A stretch of DNA of 64,000 bases from Sediminibacterium sp. FEMGT703S (lineage in GTDB: Bacteria; Bacteroidota; Bacteroidia; Chitinophagales; Chitinophagaceae). The stretch covers positions 1 to 64,000 of the forward strand of contig PGCO01000008.1 of NCBI GenBank assembly GCA_002786355.1, given 5' to 3'. Shown piece by piece: positions 27,700-37,822 of this stretch. The notes beneath the pieces are model-generated. The model saw only the letters and a program-made list of their open reading frames with translations, was not told the DNA's origin and searched no databases. Both the position numbers and the translations under genes were made by a program. Every line of letters begins with the position of its first letter. The stretch's first letter is position 1.

Positions 27700-29145
27700 T
27701 TAAGCGTTTAATTTTTGTTCTAGCATTTCGGTAACCAATTTTGGATCTGCTTTACCCTTACTTTTCTTTTTTACTTCTCCCACAAATAAACCAATTAATC
27801 CTTTCTTGCCTTTTTGGTATTCTTTTACTTTTTCAGGCATAGCCTCAATTGTTTCATTGATCCATTTTTCTAATTCATTGGTATCACTTACTTGCATTAA
27901 GTTTAATGTTTCAGCTAATTCAAAAGCAGAAACGGTAGAATGTAATATTGCAGGCAATAATTTGGATGCAGCAATTGAGAAATTAATCTTTCCAGTTTCT
28001 ATTAATTCAATTATTTGCACTAATCCATTCGCAGTAAGCCCAAGTTCCTGAATAGATTTTTGTGATTCATTCATCAATTGTTTAATTGGTCCTAAAATCC
28101 AATTAGCAACCATTTTGTAGTGTGTAGTCAGCTGGATAGCTTGTTCAAAAAAAGCAGTTATTGATTTTTCTTCGCAAAGTTGGTTAGCGTCATAAGCACT
28201 TAATTGATAAGCTGCTTGATAGTGTTGAATGAGCTGATGAGGAAGTGCAGGTAAAAGTTCTTTTACTGATTGAATATAAGCTTGCGTTAAATGAATAGCT
28301 GGCAAATCAGGGTCAGGAAAATAACGATAGTCGTTTGCTTCTTCCTTATCTCGTATGGAAAACGTTGTATCGTTGTCTGCATTAAAACTGCGGGTTTGTT
28401 GTTGAATACGATTTCCTTTTTCTAATTCATCAATGATTCTACTGATTTCGAATTCAATCGCTTTTTTTACATTACGGATTGAGTTTAAATTCTTCACTTC
28501 TACTTTGGTGCCTAGTTGTTCAGCGTCTCTAAGTTTTACAGAAATATTCGCGTCGCATCTGAGGCTACCCTCTTCCATATTTCCATCACATATACCAATC
28601 CAACGAACTAATTTTCTAATTTCAGTTACATATTGCCAAGCTTCATCCGCAGAAAATAAATCGGGTTCAGTAACAATTTCAATTAAAGGAGTTCCTGCTC
28701 TATTTAAATCGATACAAGTATTATTAGGATCTAAGTCGTGTATACTTTTTCCTGCATCTTCTTCTAAGTGAATCCGATTTAATTGTACAGCTCTTTCTCC
28801 TGTAGCGGTTTTGATCATAACTGATCCACCCACACAAATGGGATGGGTATGTTGAGAAATTTGGTAGCCTTTTGGAAGATCAGGATAGAAATAGTTTTTT
28901 CTAGCAAAAAAAGACTGTTCAGCAATGGTGCAATTACAAGCTAACCCCATTTTTACTGCATATTCAATGGCTTGTTGGTTAAGCTTGGGCAAACTTCCAG
29001 GAAATGCAAGCGCAATAGGACTTACCTGTGTATTAGGGGCATTGCCAAATTCGATGCTATCACCACTAAACAACTTGCTGTTCGTTGCTAATTGCGCATG
29101 TACTTCAAGACCAATAACGGCCTGGTATTTTTGGGATAAATCCAT
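27700..29145 (-). CDS. gatB: Aspartyl/glutamyl-tRNA(Asn/Gln) amidotransferase subunit B
   Basis: 481 residues, the normal length. The N-terminus YQAVIGLEVHAQLATNSKLFSG and the later LNRAGTPLIEIVTEPD and GSLRCDANISV are diagnostic for GatB. Subunit B binds the mischarged tRNA and activates its glutamate or aspartate carboxyl before amidation with ammonia from GatA. No gatA or gatC lies in the window. The ATG overlaps the alaS stop codon by one base (TAATG), so translation of gatB is probably coupled to alaS. Confidence 0.97.
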   Translation of the reverse strand: MDLSQKYQAVIGLEVHAQLATNSKLFSGDSIEFGNAPNTQVSPIALAFPGSLPKLNQQAIEYAVKMGLACNCTIAEQSFFARKNYFYPDLPKGYQISQHTHPICVGGSVMIKTATGERAVQLNRIHLEEDAGKSIHDLDPNNTCIDLNRAGTPLIEIVTEPDLFSADEAWQYVTEIRKLVRWIGICDGNMEEGSLRCDANISVKLRDAEQLGTKVEVKNLNSIRNVKKAIEFEISRIIDELEKGNRIQQQTRSFNADNDTTFSIRDKEEANDYRYFPDPDLPAIHLTQAYIQSVKELLPALPHQLIQHYQAAYQLSAYDANQLCEEKSITAFFEQAIQLTTHYKMVANWILGPIKQLMNESQKSIQELGLTANGLVQIIELIETGKINFSIAASKLLPAILHSTVSAFELAETLNLMQVSDTNELEKWINETIEAMPEKVKEYQKGKKGLIGLFVGEVKKKSKGKADPKLVTEMLEQKLNA

Positions 29146-31769
29146 TATAAAAGCCTGCTTATTTGTAGTATCAGTTCAGACAAATTAGATGCGTCTTGTC
29201 CACCTGCTGTAGCCAATGTTTTTTGACCACCGCCACCGCCTTTAATTAAAGGGGTTGCATACTCTTTAATTAATTTAGGGGCTTCCAATCCTTTTTCAGT
29301 TGCCATACTATCACTTAACATAATACAAACAGCGGCTTTTCCTCCAATATTGGCACATAGTACCACTAAGTAATAATTGCTTAATCCTTTTTTTAAATCG
29401 AAACAAAGTTTCTTTAATTGGTCAGCGCTATTAACTTCAACTATTTCACCAATAAATTGACCTTCTTCGCTGCCAATGGCAACCTGTTTTATTTTTTGTA
29501 ATAGTATATCACGGATGGATTGTAGCTGTTTTGCTTCAAGACTTTCTAATCTTTTCTCGCTCTCTTGTTTTTCTTGAATTAATTTTTCAACCGCTTTAAT
29601 TGGATCCTGTGTTTTTAATAAACCAGCAACTGTTCTTAGTTCATTAAATTGTTTATTCAAATAGTTTAAAGCGTTGCTACCAGTTATAGCTTCAATTCTT
29701 CTTACGCCAGCTGCAACTGCGGATTCTGCTGTAATTTTAAGCAGACCAATCATGCCAGTATACATTACATGCGTGCCACCACATAATTCAACAGAGTAGG
29801 TAGGGTCTGCAACCACCACTCTAACTTTATCTCCATATTTTTCCCCAAACAAAGCCATTGCACCTAATTTAAGCGCTTCTTCTTTGGGCATTTCTGTGAT
29901 AACAACTGGAATATTTTGTCTAATCTTCTCGTTCACAATATTTTCAACTTCGGCAATTTCTTCATCAGTTAATCGAGCAAAATGAGAGAAGTCAAAACGA
30001 AGGTTATCTTGATTTACTAAAGAACCTTTTTGTGCAACATGGGTGCCCAATACTTTACGTAATGCTGCATGAAGTAAATGAGTTGCAGTATGATTATAAC
30101 AAGTAAATAATCTTCTTTCTGCATCTACTATAGCAGTAAATGTTGAAGCAATTTCTGTTGGCAACTGATTTACAAAATGAACAATTAAGTCGTTCTCTTT
30201 TTTAGTATCGGTTACTGCAATTTTTTCGGTCCCAAAATCTAACCAACCTGAATCACCAACTTGGCCGCCACTTTCTGCGTAAAAAGGAGTAGTGTTGAAT
30301 ACTAGTTGAAATTGGGTTTTCCCTTTTGAACTAATTTTTCTGAATTTGGTAATACTACTCTGCGTGGTTAATTCTGTATAGCCAACAAATCCATTTCCTT
30401 TCTCTTCGCTAACAATAACCCAATCTTCTGTATCCAATGTTGCGGCAGCCCTACTTCTATTTTTTTGTTGCAGCATTTCGCTTTCAAAACCTGCTTCATC
30501 AATAGTTCTGTCATTTTCTGCAGCTATTAATCTAGTTAGGTCAATAGGAAAGCCAAATGTGTCAAATAATTCAAAGGCAGCTTTCCCATCAATGACGTTG
30601 GTACTGTTTTTAATCATATCATCCATTCTCTTCAACCCTTTGTCTAAGGTTTTTAAGAATGCATCTTCTTCCTCTTTAACCACTTTGGTAACAAAATCCA
30701 ATTGCTGTTGTAATTCTGGGAATACATTTTCAAATTGGTTTGCCAAAATGGGCATCAATTGAAACAACAACGGCTGCTTATAATTCAAGTAAGAATAATA
30801 ATATCTAACTGCTCTTCTTAAAATTCTTCTTATCACATAACCTGCACCCGTATTTGAAGGTAATTGACCATCTGCAATGGTGAATCCAATAGCACGGATA
30901 TGATCTGAAATAACCCTAAAAGCAATTGCTTCTTTAGAATCGGAACGATCGTAGTGATTGCCTGTTATTTTCTCAATGGCTTCAAAAGTTCCAGTGAATA
31001 CATCTGTATCATAGTTGCTTTGTTTCCCTTGAATAACCCGAACCAATCTTTCAAAGCCCATTCCGGTATCAACATGTTTAGCGGGCAATTCAACCAAAGA
31101 GCCATCTTTCAATCTATTGTATTGAATAAAAACGTTGTTCCAGATTTCAATCACTTGCGGATGGTCTTTATTTACCAATTGGCTTCCTGGAATTTGTGCT
31201 CTTTCTTCGTCAGATCTACAATCTACATGTATTTCAGAGCAAGGGCCACAAGGACCGGTATCTCCCATTTCCCAGAAATTATCTTTTTTATTACCATAAA
31301 TAATATGGTCTACCGCAACTATTTTTTTCCATTCTTCTAATGCAATAGTAGATGGGGGAAGACCCTCTGAAGGATCGCCCTCGAATACAGAAACATATAA
31401 TCGATCTTTTGGAAGCTTATATACTTCCGTTAAGAGTTCCCAGCTCCAAGCAATGGCTTCCGCTTTAAAGTAATCTCCAAAGCTCCAGTTGCCTAGCATT
31501 TCAAACATGGTATGGTGATAGGTGTCAACCCCTACCTCTTCTAAATCATTGTGTTTACCACTTACCCGTAAACATTTTTGCGTGTCCGCAATTCTTGGAC
31601 TAGAAGGCTTGGTATTTCCTAAGAAATAATCTTTGAATTGATTCATCCCTGCATTCGTAAAAAGAAGGGTTGGATCATTTTTTACTACGATTGGGGCAGA
31701 CGGAACAATTTGATGCTTTTTAGAAGCAAAAAAATCGAGGAATTGTTGGCGAATTTCGGCACTCGTCAT
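29145..31769 (-). CDS. alaS: Alanyl-tRNA synthetase
   Basis: 874 residues, full length. The N-terminal catalytic domain starts with TSAEIRQQFLDFFASKKHQIVPSAP-type sequence (positions 2-26) and includes FTNAGMNQFK. The editing domain carries HTATHLLHAAL and the CGGTH motif (VELCGGTHVMY) with its zinc-binding Cys/His. The C-terminal domain is coiled-coil plus DHHA1-type with the glycine-rich KGGGGGQ near the end. It charges tRNA-Ala with alanine and clears mischarged Ser and Gly. It is the first gene of an alaS-gatB-TlpA operon. The divergent M23 gene starts 97 bp away. Confidence 0.98.
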   Translation of the reverse strand: MTSAEIRQQFLDFFASKKHQIVPSAPIVVKNDPTLLFTNAGMNQFKDYFLGNTKPSSPRIADTQKCLRVSGKHNDLEEVGVDTYHHTMFEMLGNWSFGDYFKAEAIAWSWELLTEVYKLPKDRLYVSVFEGDPSEGLPPSTIALEEWKKIVAVDHIIYGNKKDNFWEMGDTGPCGPCSEIHVDCRSDEERAQIPGSQLVNKDHPQVIEIWNNVFIQYNRLKDGSLVELPAKHVDTGMGFERLVRVIQGKQSNYDTDVFTGTFEAIEKITGNHYDRSDSKEAIAFRVISDHIRAIGFTIADGQLPSNTGAGYVIRRILRRAVRYYYSYLNYKQPLLFQLMPILANQFENVFPELQQQLDFVTKVVKEEEDAFLKTLDKGLKRMDDMIKNSTNVIDGKAAFELFDTFGFPIDLTRLIAAENDRTIDEAGFESEMLQQKNRSRAAATLDTEDWVIVSEEKGNGFVGYTELTTQSSITKFRKISSKGKTQFQLVFNTTPFYAESGGQVGDSGWLDFGTEKIAVTDTKKENDLIVHFVNQLPTEIASTFTAIVDAERRLFTCYNHTATHLLHAALRKVLGTHVAQKGSLVNQDNLRFDFSHFARLTDEEIAEVENIVNEKIRQNIPVVITEMPKEEALKLGAMALFGEKYGDKVRVVVADPTYSVELCGGTHVMYTGMIGLLKITAESAVAAGVRRIEAITGSNALNYLNKQFNELRTVAGLLKTQDPIKAVEKLIQEKQESEKRLESLEAKQLQSIRDILLQKIKQVAIGSEEGQFIGEIVEVNSADQLKKLCFDLKKGLSNYYLVVLCANIGGKAAVCIMLSDSMATEKGLEAPKLIKEYATPLIKGGGGGQKTLATAGGQDASNLSELILQISRLL

Positions 31770-31866
31770 GTTGAATTACTTTTTGTATGCGATTAAGGCT
31801 GTAGAAACTATATTTGTCATTATTTAAAGGGGCAAAGGTACGGATTTAAGGGGCTGAAAACCGATC

Positions 31867-32838
31867 ATGAAAAAGGTAAAATACTACTATAATACACATA
31901 ATATGCGCTTTGAGAAGCTGACAACCCCTCTAAAAGTGAGGTTGCTTCAGGTCTTCGGCTATATTGCTGCATCTATAGTTACAGGGATTCTCATTTTTGC
32001 TATAACATTCCGCTATATTGATTCACCCAAAGAGAAATTGCTTCGTCAACAAAACGACGATTTAAGACAGAATTACCGGGTGATGGAAGAGCGCATCAAG
32101 CAATTACAGCTTCAAATGGACGAAATAGCCAATAGAGACAATTACGTTTACCGATCTATTTTTGAATCAAGTCCTATTCCAGATAGTGCCAGGGTAAAAG
32201 AAATGGAGAAGAAAAAAGAAGTACAGCTGGTTCAAAGTATGGGGGAGACCGAACTGGTTAATAGTATGGCTGCTCAGCTCAATAACCTTAGCTTAAGGAT
32301 GGCGTATCAGGTAAAGTCTTTTGCCGCCATCGAAAATATGGTAAAAAATAAAGCTCAGTTATTAGCTGCAATCCCTTCCATACAACCCATCAGTAATAGA
32401 AGTTTAAATAGGATTGCATCTGGTTTTGGGTATCGAATAGATCCAGTTTATAAGGATAGGCGATTACATCCTGGATTAGATTTCACCGCACCTGCAGGAA
32501 CACCTATTTATGCTACGGCCGACGGGGTAGTTAAAGATGCAGGCTTTAACACAGGTGGTTATGGCAATAGAGTTGTGGTAAACCATGGGTTTGGATATGA
32601 AACCTTGTATGCCCATATGGTTAGAATTAAAGCCAGGGTAGGAACAAGGGTTAAAAGGGGAGAAGTGATTGGTTATGTTGGCAGTACGGGAAAAAGCACT
32701 GGCCCACACTTGCACTATGAAGTGCACAAAAATGGAACAATCTTAGATCCTATCTATTTCTTCTACAATGATTTAACTCCAGCACAATTTGATCGTATCC
32801 TTAAATTGGCTGCTGCAAGCAATCAAAGCTTCGACTAG
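31867..32838 (+). CDS. M23-family (LytM) cell-wall endopeptidase with membrane anchor
   Basis: 323 residues. A transmembrane helix at about 30-48 follows a basic N-terminus. A coiled coil spans about 55-95. The LytM domain (about 185-300) has zinc ligands His201 and Asp205 in HPGLD and His283 in GPHLHYE, with His250 in LYAHM also in place, so the site appears complete. Enzymes of this type cut peptidoglycan cross-bridges during growth or division from the periplasmic face of the inner membrane. The gene is divergent from alaS. A small membrane protein gene follows after 48 bp. Confidence 0.92.
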   Translation: MKKVKYYYNTHNMRFEKLTTPLKVRLLQVFGYIAASIVTGILIFAITFRYIDSPKEKLLRQQNDDLRQNYRVMEERIKQLQLQMDEIANRDNYVYRSIFESSPIPDSARVKEMEKKKEVQLVQSMGETELVNSMAAQLNNLSLRMAYQVKSFAAIENMVKNKAQLLAAIPSIQPISNRSLNRIASGFGYRIDPVYKDRRLHPGLDFTAPAGTPIYATADGVVKDAGFNTGGYGNRVVVNHGFGYETLYAHMVRIKARVGTRVKRGEVIGYVGSTGKSTGPHLHYEVHKNGTILDPIYFFYNDLTPAQFDRILKLAAASNQSFD

Positions 32839-32886
32839 GCTTACAACAAAAAAGCTACTTACTTGTAATAAGTAAAAAATAATATT

Positions 32887-33117
32887 TTGGAGCCAGGCGT
32901 ACGTGAATACCTTTTACGAATTGTAAATACCCTTTCCGTTGGACTTTTTTGGTTAGCAATTAATTCTACTGCCGGAATTATGTATGACCATGCTTTTTTT
33001 CATGGAAGCATCACGACTGGTAATATTATTTTTTATTGCTGGTTTATAGTGAGCTTCACCTTATTGCTTAGGTGGTTAATAAAGCTTTGGAGCAAACCCA
33101 TCGATTTTGAGCAATAA
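32887..33117 (+). CDS. Small two-helix membrane protein
   Basis: 76 residues. The only plausible start is the TTG at 32887, since an in-frame stop lies just upstream at 32869 and no ATG occurs between it and the second helix. Two hydrophobic segments (about 10-32 and 44-62) flank a short loop with MYDHAFFHGS; the C-terminus is basic-acidic (KLWSKPIDFEQ). I do not recognise a family. It lies 48 bp after the M23 gene and ends 3 bp before the stop of the convergent band-7 gene. Confidence 0.6.
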   Translation: MEPGVREYLLRIVNTLSVGLFWLAINSTAGIMYDHAFFHGSITTGNIIFYCWFIVSFTLLLRWLIKLWSKPIDFEQ

Positions 33118-33119
33118 AA

Positions 33120-34028
33120 TTATTTTTCCTTTGTATCTAATATTACAGGTGTATTTCCTTTCCCTAAAACAATCACTTTAGAATTAGGAGAAGTAACTAA
33201 TGCTTTCATTACTTGTATTTGCTCATACTGTAATTGCTTATCTCCTAAACCAGCACTAATAATTTGTTGATAATCTGCAATACCTCTTGCTTCTACTCTT
33301 TTTCTCTCGGCTTCTTGTTTTTCTTTTTGTAAAACAAATTCCATTTTCTGCGCATCTTGCTCCGCCTTAATTTTTTCTTCAATAGAGGTTTTTACGTTTG
33401 TGGGCAATGTGATATTTCTGACCAAAAGTTGCTCTAATATCAGTCCTCTTTTCTTAAAGTCTTCGTCAATCGATTTATAGATTCTATTTTGAAATAAATC
33501 TCTTTTCAAAGAGTATAAATCAATGGCTGTATAATAAACAGCATTATCTCTGATTTTAGTTCTGGTAAGCGGGCGAACAATTTTATCTCTAAAATCAAGC
33601 CCTGTTTCTCTTATTAATCTAGGGGCTTCACTAGCTGTGACCCTGTAGAGTACGGTCAAATCGATTACAACCTCTAATCCATCAGCAGTTAATACCCTGA
33701 TTGCATCATCCCCAGATTGCTCCCCCTCATCATTTACTCCACTCATGGTATAATTCTGTGTTTTAATGTCTACCTCTCTTACTTCAACCAAGGGATTTAC
33801 AATATTTAAACCACTGTATAAAATAGTGTTAGAGATTTTACCAAATAAACTTTGCACCCCAATTTGACCTGCATCAATTTGTTTTATGCATGAGGTAAAT
33901 ACACCAATTAATGCAATAATTACTCCCGCAATTCTTACCCCTTTTGCAAGCTTAATAAACTCTTCTCTCTCTTTATTCATGAAGCCAGCGGCAACCAATA
34001 AAATGATGCCTAGAATAATTAAAATCAT
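33120..34028 (-). CDS. Prohibitin/SPFH (band 7) membrane protein
   Basis: 302 residues. Two N-terminal hydrophobic stretches (about 2-18 and 30-48) are followed by the SPFH domain (QIDAGQIGVQSLFGK, SGLNIVNPLVEVREVDIKTQNYTM) and a helical, Lys/Glu/Gln-rich C-terminal part that should form the coiled coil of prohibitins (IEEKIKAEQDAQKMEFVLQ). Prohibitin-like proteins assemble ring-like scaffolds in the membrane and often regulate FtsH-type proteases. No protease gene adjoins. The stop is next to that of the convergent small membrane protein gene. Confidence 0.9.
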   Translation of the reverse strand: MILIILGIILLVAAGFMNKEREEFIKLAKGVRIAGVIIALIGVFTSCIKQIDAGQIGVQSLFGKISNTILYSGLNIVNPLVEVREVDIKTQNYTMSGVNDEGEQSGDDAIRVLTADGLEVVIDLTVLYRVTASEAPRLIRETGLDFRDKIVRPLTRTKIRDNAVYYTAIDLYSLKRDLFQNRIYKSIDEDFKKRGLILEQLLVRNITLPTNVKTSIEEKIKAEQDAQKMEFVLQKEKQEAERKRVEARGIADYQQIISAGLGDKQLQYEQIQVMKALVTSPNSKVIVLGKGNTPVILDTKEK

Positions 34029-34078
34029 ATACTTTATTTTATAATAAATACAAGGTAAGCTCTTTTAATCACACCATC

Positions 34079-34522
34079 TTAACTACTATGATCTACAATA
34101 ATCACCCATTCTCCTTTTAGCTTTTTAAATAGAATGGTATAGTGACCACTCACATTCCCCGCATTTCTGGTTAACTCCCATTTCCCTAATACCATCCATA
34201 ATTGCTTGGCCAATGGTTTCACTTCAAGCAAGGTAAAATTTAACTGACCCATATAATCTTTATTGGGATAGTTCTTTTTATAATTATTGAGTGTATTGGT
34301 AAAGCCATAAGTAGGACCATTTTTTCCTACAAAAAGCAAGCTGTCGTTATTCCAATAGCCTTTCATAAATGCATCAATATCTCCTCTATTCCAAGCTTCA
34401 GTTTGTTCCTTTAAAATTTTTCTGATTTGCTTCTCAGGACCAGCTTGTCCAAAACTTGAGGTATGCCCAATTGTAAAAATTAATAAAATGTATAGGAGTT
34501 GTTTTTTCATTTTAGTAGTCAT
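34079..34522 (-). CDS. Secreted SnoaL/DUF4440-like protein
   Basis: 147 residues. The signal peptide ends near SSFGQ (about residue 26); a second ATG at 34510 would give a slightly shorter signal. The mature part has the NTF2-like fold pattern of DUF4440: IRKILKEQTEAWNRGDIDAFMKGYW, then strands LWMVLGKWELTRNAGNVSGHYTILFKKLKGEWVIIVDHSS. These small domains bind ligands or act as enzymes; many occur as secreted proteins of Bacteroidota without known role. It starts 33 bp from the divergent glycosylase gene. Confidence 0.85.
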   Translation of the reverse strand: MTTKMKKQLLYILLIFTIGHTSSFGQAGPEKQIRKILKEQTEAWNRGDIDAFMKGYWNNDSLLFVGKNGPTYGFTNTLNNYKKNYPNKDYMGQLNFTLLEVKPLAKQLWMVLGKWELTRNAGNVSGHYTILFKKLKGEWVIIVDHSS

Positions 34523-34554
34523 TAGTGTTTATTAAAATTAACTAACTTTCTTGA

Positions 34555-35148
34555 ATGGACTATATCGCTCATTTGAAGAAGGATAAAAAAATGGCTACCA
34601 TTTTAACAAAGGAGCCATTTGTATTAACAAGAAAAAAGAATATTCCGATTCGTTTGATGGCCAGTATAATGAGCCAGCAATTAAGTACTAAAGTGGCGGC
34701 TGTTATATATCAACGATTTTTAGCGTTATATAACGGTAAAGAACCTAAAGTTGCAACAGTGTTGGAAACGCCCAATGAAACGCTCAGATCAATCGGCTTA
34801 AGCAATGCTAAAGTTGGGTATGTTAAAAATGTGGCCCAATTCTGTATGGAGAATAGCATTACCGATAAAAAACTTTCCTCTATGAGTAATGAAGCCATCG
34901 TTGCATTGTTGGTTCAAATTAAAGGGGTTGGTAAATGGACAGTAGAAATGTTGCTCATGTTTAGTTTAGGTCGTGAAGATGTATTTGCTGTAGATGATTT
35001 AGGTATACAACAAGCTATGTGCAAGTTGTACAAAATTGACAATGCGCATAAGAAAACGATGCAGCATGCAATGTTAAAGCAGGCAGAAAAATGGACTCCT
35101 TATAGAACCTATGCCTGTTTGCATTTATGGAATTGGAAAGACAGCTAA
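34555..35148 (+). CDS. DNA-3-methyladenine glycosylase II (AlkA-like, HhH-GPD)
   Basis: 197 residues, short for AlkA and lacking its N-terminal domain, like other small HhH-GPD glycosylases. The helix-hairpin-helix is IKGVGKWTVEMLL (122-134) and the catalytic Asp is at 148 in FAVDDLGIQ. The N-terminal helices include SIMSQQLSTKVA, the usual family motif. The enzyme removes alkylated purines to start base excision repair. Its stop is directly adjacent to that of the convergent PEP carboxylase gene (no spacer). Confidence 0.93.
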   Translation: MDYIAHLKKDKKMATILTKEPFVLTRKKNIPIRLMASIMSQQLSTKVAAVIYQRFLALYNGKEPKVATVLETPNETLRSIGLSNAKVGYVKNVAQFCMENSITDKKLSSMSNEAIVALLVQIKGVGKWTVEMLLMFSLGREDVFAVDDLGIQQAMCKLYKIDNAHKKTMQHAMLKQAEKWTPYRTYACLHLWNWKDS

Positions 35149-37812
35149 TTAAGCTGAATTCCTTGCTGCATTAATAATTCCAAACATCGAACGAGTAATC
35201 AATTTTTCATAATTTGTTTTCAGCTCTTCAGTTAACTCCTCATTTTTCAACTGTTGCAATGCATATTGTTGAATAGTTAATAGAGGTAAAACGATTTTGT
35301 CTCGCATCAAAATAGAGTCTCTGCCAGGTTCATCTTGTTCCATCAATACTTTATTACCTGAGAGCTCCAGCACTAGTGAATGGGTTAAATCATATTCCGA
35401 TTTAATCATCCTCCAAACAGGACCAAACAAAGAATCATGTTCTATATGTGCGGTCAATGGAAAGAATGATTTGAGCATGCTCATCATGCTATTGTCAATA
35501 AGTGTTCTAAAAAAAGCTACTTCATTAAATAAGGATTTTACTTCCTCCCATCTTCCCGAATTTTTTAAAGCTTGTAATGCAGAACCAACACCAAAATAGC
35601 CAGGAACATTTTGTTTTAATTGACTCCAGCTGCCTACAAAAGGAATGGCTCTTAAATCTTCAAAAACCAATTTGTCTGAATTTCCTCTTTTGCCAGGCCT
35701 GCTTCCAATATTACTTTTATTGTAATAATTTAAAGGACTAAACTGTTGCATATAAGTGAGGAACTGTGGATGTTTTTTGAATGATTGATATACTTGGTGA
35801 CTAATCCCTCCAAGCTCTTCCAATAGACTTCTATGCTTAGTACTTAGTTCTATTCTATTTTCTGCAAACACAGTATTGCTAATGCCTGCACTCAGTAATT
35901 GTTCTAAGTTATATTGGGCAGATTTAAGTGTGCCAAAATTAGAAGTGATGGTTTGACCTTGTATGGTTAACTGTATTTCTTCGTTTTCAATATTGTTTCC
36001 CAATGAAGCATAAAACTTATTGGTTTTTCCGCCACCTCTAGAAGGTGGACCGCCTCTTCCATCAAAAAATTTTACTTTAATTCCATGTTGTCTAGAGATT
36101 GCCGTCAATTTTTCTTTTGCAGTGTAAATACTCCAATTCGCTTGTAAATAACCACCATCTTTAGTGCCGTCACTAAAGCCCAACATAATTGTTTGTGATT
36201 TAGCACGGGCTTGTAAATGCTTGCTGTAAGTAGGCATTTGATAAAGCCATTGCATAATTTGCTCTGCTTCTTTTAAATCGTCAATGGTTTCGAATAGTGG
36301 AACAATATCAACAGAAAGTTCCTCTGTATTCCATCCGCATAATTTAAATAAGGTAAATACTTCCATCATATTTAATGCAGACTGACAGTTGCTAATTATA
36401 TATCGATGACAACCTTGTTCTCCATTAATTTGTTGAATACTATTGATGGCAAAAATACTTTCTACAGTGTCTTTGGCAATTTCAGTTGAAGTATCATTTA
36501 TATCAATCACTTTTTCAATACCCAGTAAACTATTGATTTTTTCTTCTTCGCTTAAAGTATCATAATCATTCGGCAAAATGCCCTGTTGATTCTTTTGTTT
36601 TAGCGTAGCATCTATATTTTTAATCACTGCGGTATGAATTCTACTGTCTTGTCGAATATCAAGTGAAGCGAACCAAGTGCCAAAAACTTTTACTTTATTA
36701 ATTAAACTATTTACCCGATTTATATATAAAGAATGATGATTTTTAATCATCAAATCTTTTATTTCCTGTAATTTTTCGAGGAGTTCTTTTTGGTGTATTC
36801 TTTTACTTTCTTCTGGTCTAAATACATTTTCGTATAACTGTGCTTCTAATTTTGTCACAAGCATATCTACCCCAGAAAAAGTAAGTCTTCTTTTTAATTT
36901 TCTGATATCTCTATAATAGCAAACGATGATAGCGCTTCTTAATGAATCTGCAATTTTGAGTGTAGTGGATGCATTAACAAATGGATTACCATCTCTATCT
37001 CCTCCAGGCCAAAATCCTAATTCAATTAAAGGGTTATTGGTTTCTTTTTCTCCCTCTAGTATTTCATTATGAACAAAATTGTAAATATTACCTATAGATT
37101 GATAAAGGATATTTTCTAAGTACCACATTAGATTTACTGCTTCGTCTAAAGGGGTTGGTTGTTTTTTATTAAAAAACGGGGTAATTCCTAATTGTTGGAT
37201 ATAGAGATTGATGGTTTCAAAATCATTTTTTGCAATGGCTTCACCTAAATCATGAATAATACCCAATACACTTCCAGGATAAAATTGTGTAGGATGTGCA
37301 GTTAGTACTACCCTCACTTTAAATTGGCTTAACTTTTCTTTTAGTAAAGGAAGTTTCCCTTTAAAATAAGCTTCGTTGTATAAAGCTTTTAAGCTACCAG
37401 TTCCATTTAAATGATGCACTGAATCAAAAGCTGCATCTTCAATGGCATCAAAAAGAACTACCTGCCTTTCTATGTATTGAACAAATTTGAATAGGCGATC
37501 TAGTTGTTCTGACTCATTACTTAATTGTACGTGTCTGTTAAAGAAATCTTGAATTATTTCGATGGGTGATTTACCAGATTGGTATCCGTCAACGCAAGAT
37601 TGTAATAAAATAGGAAGTAATGCACCTACATTAGCTATTCCAGAGAAAGGTAACGCCGCAAATAAGCTATTGTATATGGTATATTTATCAGTTACATTCT
37701 GCCTAAAGGCTAATATGGGTTTATTTAGATACATAGTTGATACCAATGAATATACAAATTTTTTTACCTGATTAAACCTTTCTGCTTCAATTTTATCTAA
37801 CTTAAAAGACAA
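35149..37812 (-). CDS. ppc: Phosphoenolpyruvate carboxylase
   Basis: 887 residues, full length. Family signatures include VVLTAHPTQ with catalytic His173, GFWPGGDRDGNPFV, MLGFSDGTKDGGY, FFDGRGGPPSRGG (mobile loop) and NIGSRPGKR near the C-terminus. It fixes bicarbonate onto PEP to make oxaloacetate for the TCA cycle. The frame opens only at a TTG at 37812, 6 bp after an in-frame stop; the next Met (residue 27) would remove conserved-looking sequence, so TTG is taken. The start faces the sigma factor start with only 10 bp between them. Confidence 0.96.
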   Translation of the reverse strand: MSFKLDKIEAERFNQVKKFVYSLVSTMYLNKPILAFRQNVTDKYTIYNSLFAALPFSGIANVGALLPILLQSCVDGYQSGKSPIEIIQDFFNRHVQLSNESEQLDRLFKFVQYIERQVVLFDAIEDAAFDSVHHLNGTGSLKALYNEAYFKGKLPLLKEKLSQFKVRVVLTAHPTQFYPGSVLGIIHDLGEAIAKNDFETINLYIQQLGITPFFNKKQPTPLDEAVNLMWYLENILYQSIGNIYNFVHNEILEGEKETNNPLIELGFWPGGDRDGNPFVNASTTLKIADSLRSAIIVCYYRDIRKLKRRLTFSGVDMLVTKLEAQLYENVFRPEESKRIHQKELLEKLQEIKDLMIKNHHSLYINRVNSLINKVKVFGTWFASLDIRQDSRIHTAVIKNIDATLKQKNQQGILPNDYDTLSEEEKINSLLGIEKVIDINDTSTEIAKDTVESIFAINSIQQINGEQGCHRYIISNCQSALNMMEVFTLFKLCGWNTEELSVDIVPLFETIDDLKEAEQIMQWLYQMPTYSKHLQARAKSQTIMLGFSDGTKDGGYLQANWSIYTAKEKLTAISRQHGIKVKFFDGRGGPPSRGGGKTNKFYASLGNNIENEEIQLTIQGQTITSNFGTLKSAQYNLEQLLSAGISNTVFAENRIELSTKHRSLLEELGGISHQVYQSFKKHPQFLTYMQQFSPLNYYNKSNIGSRPGKRGNSDKLVFEDLRAIPFVGSWSQLKQNVPGYFGVGSALQALKNSGRWEEVKSLFNEVAFFRTLIDNSMMSMLKSFFPLTAHIEHDSLFGPVWRMIKSEYDLTHSLVLELSGNKVLMEQDEPGRDSILMRDKIVLPLLTIQQYALQQLKNEELTEELKTNYEKLITRSMFGIINAARNSA

Positions 37813-37822
37813 TCGTTAAATA

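Noticed and set aside
32850..32880. TTACTT/AAGTAA hairpin after the M23 gene
   Set aside because: The stem is only 6 A/T-rich base pairs and no T run follows, so a terminator call is not justified.
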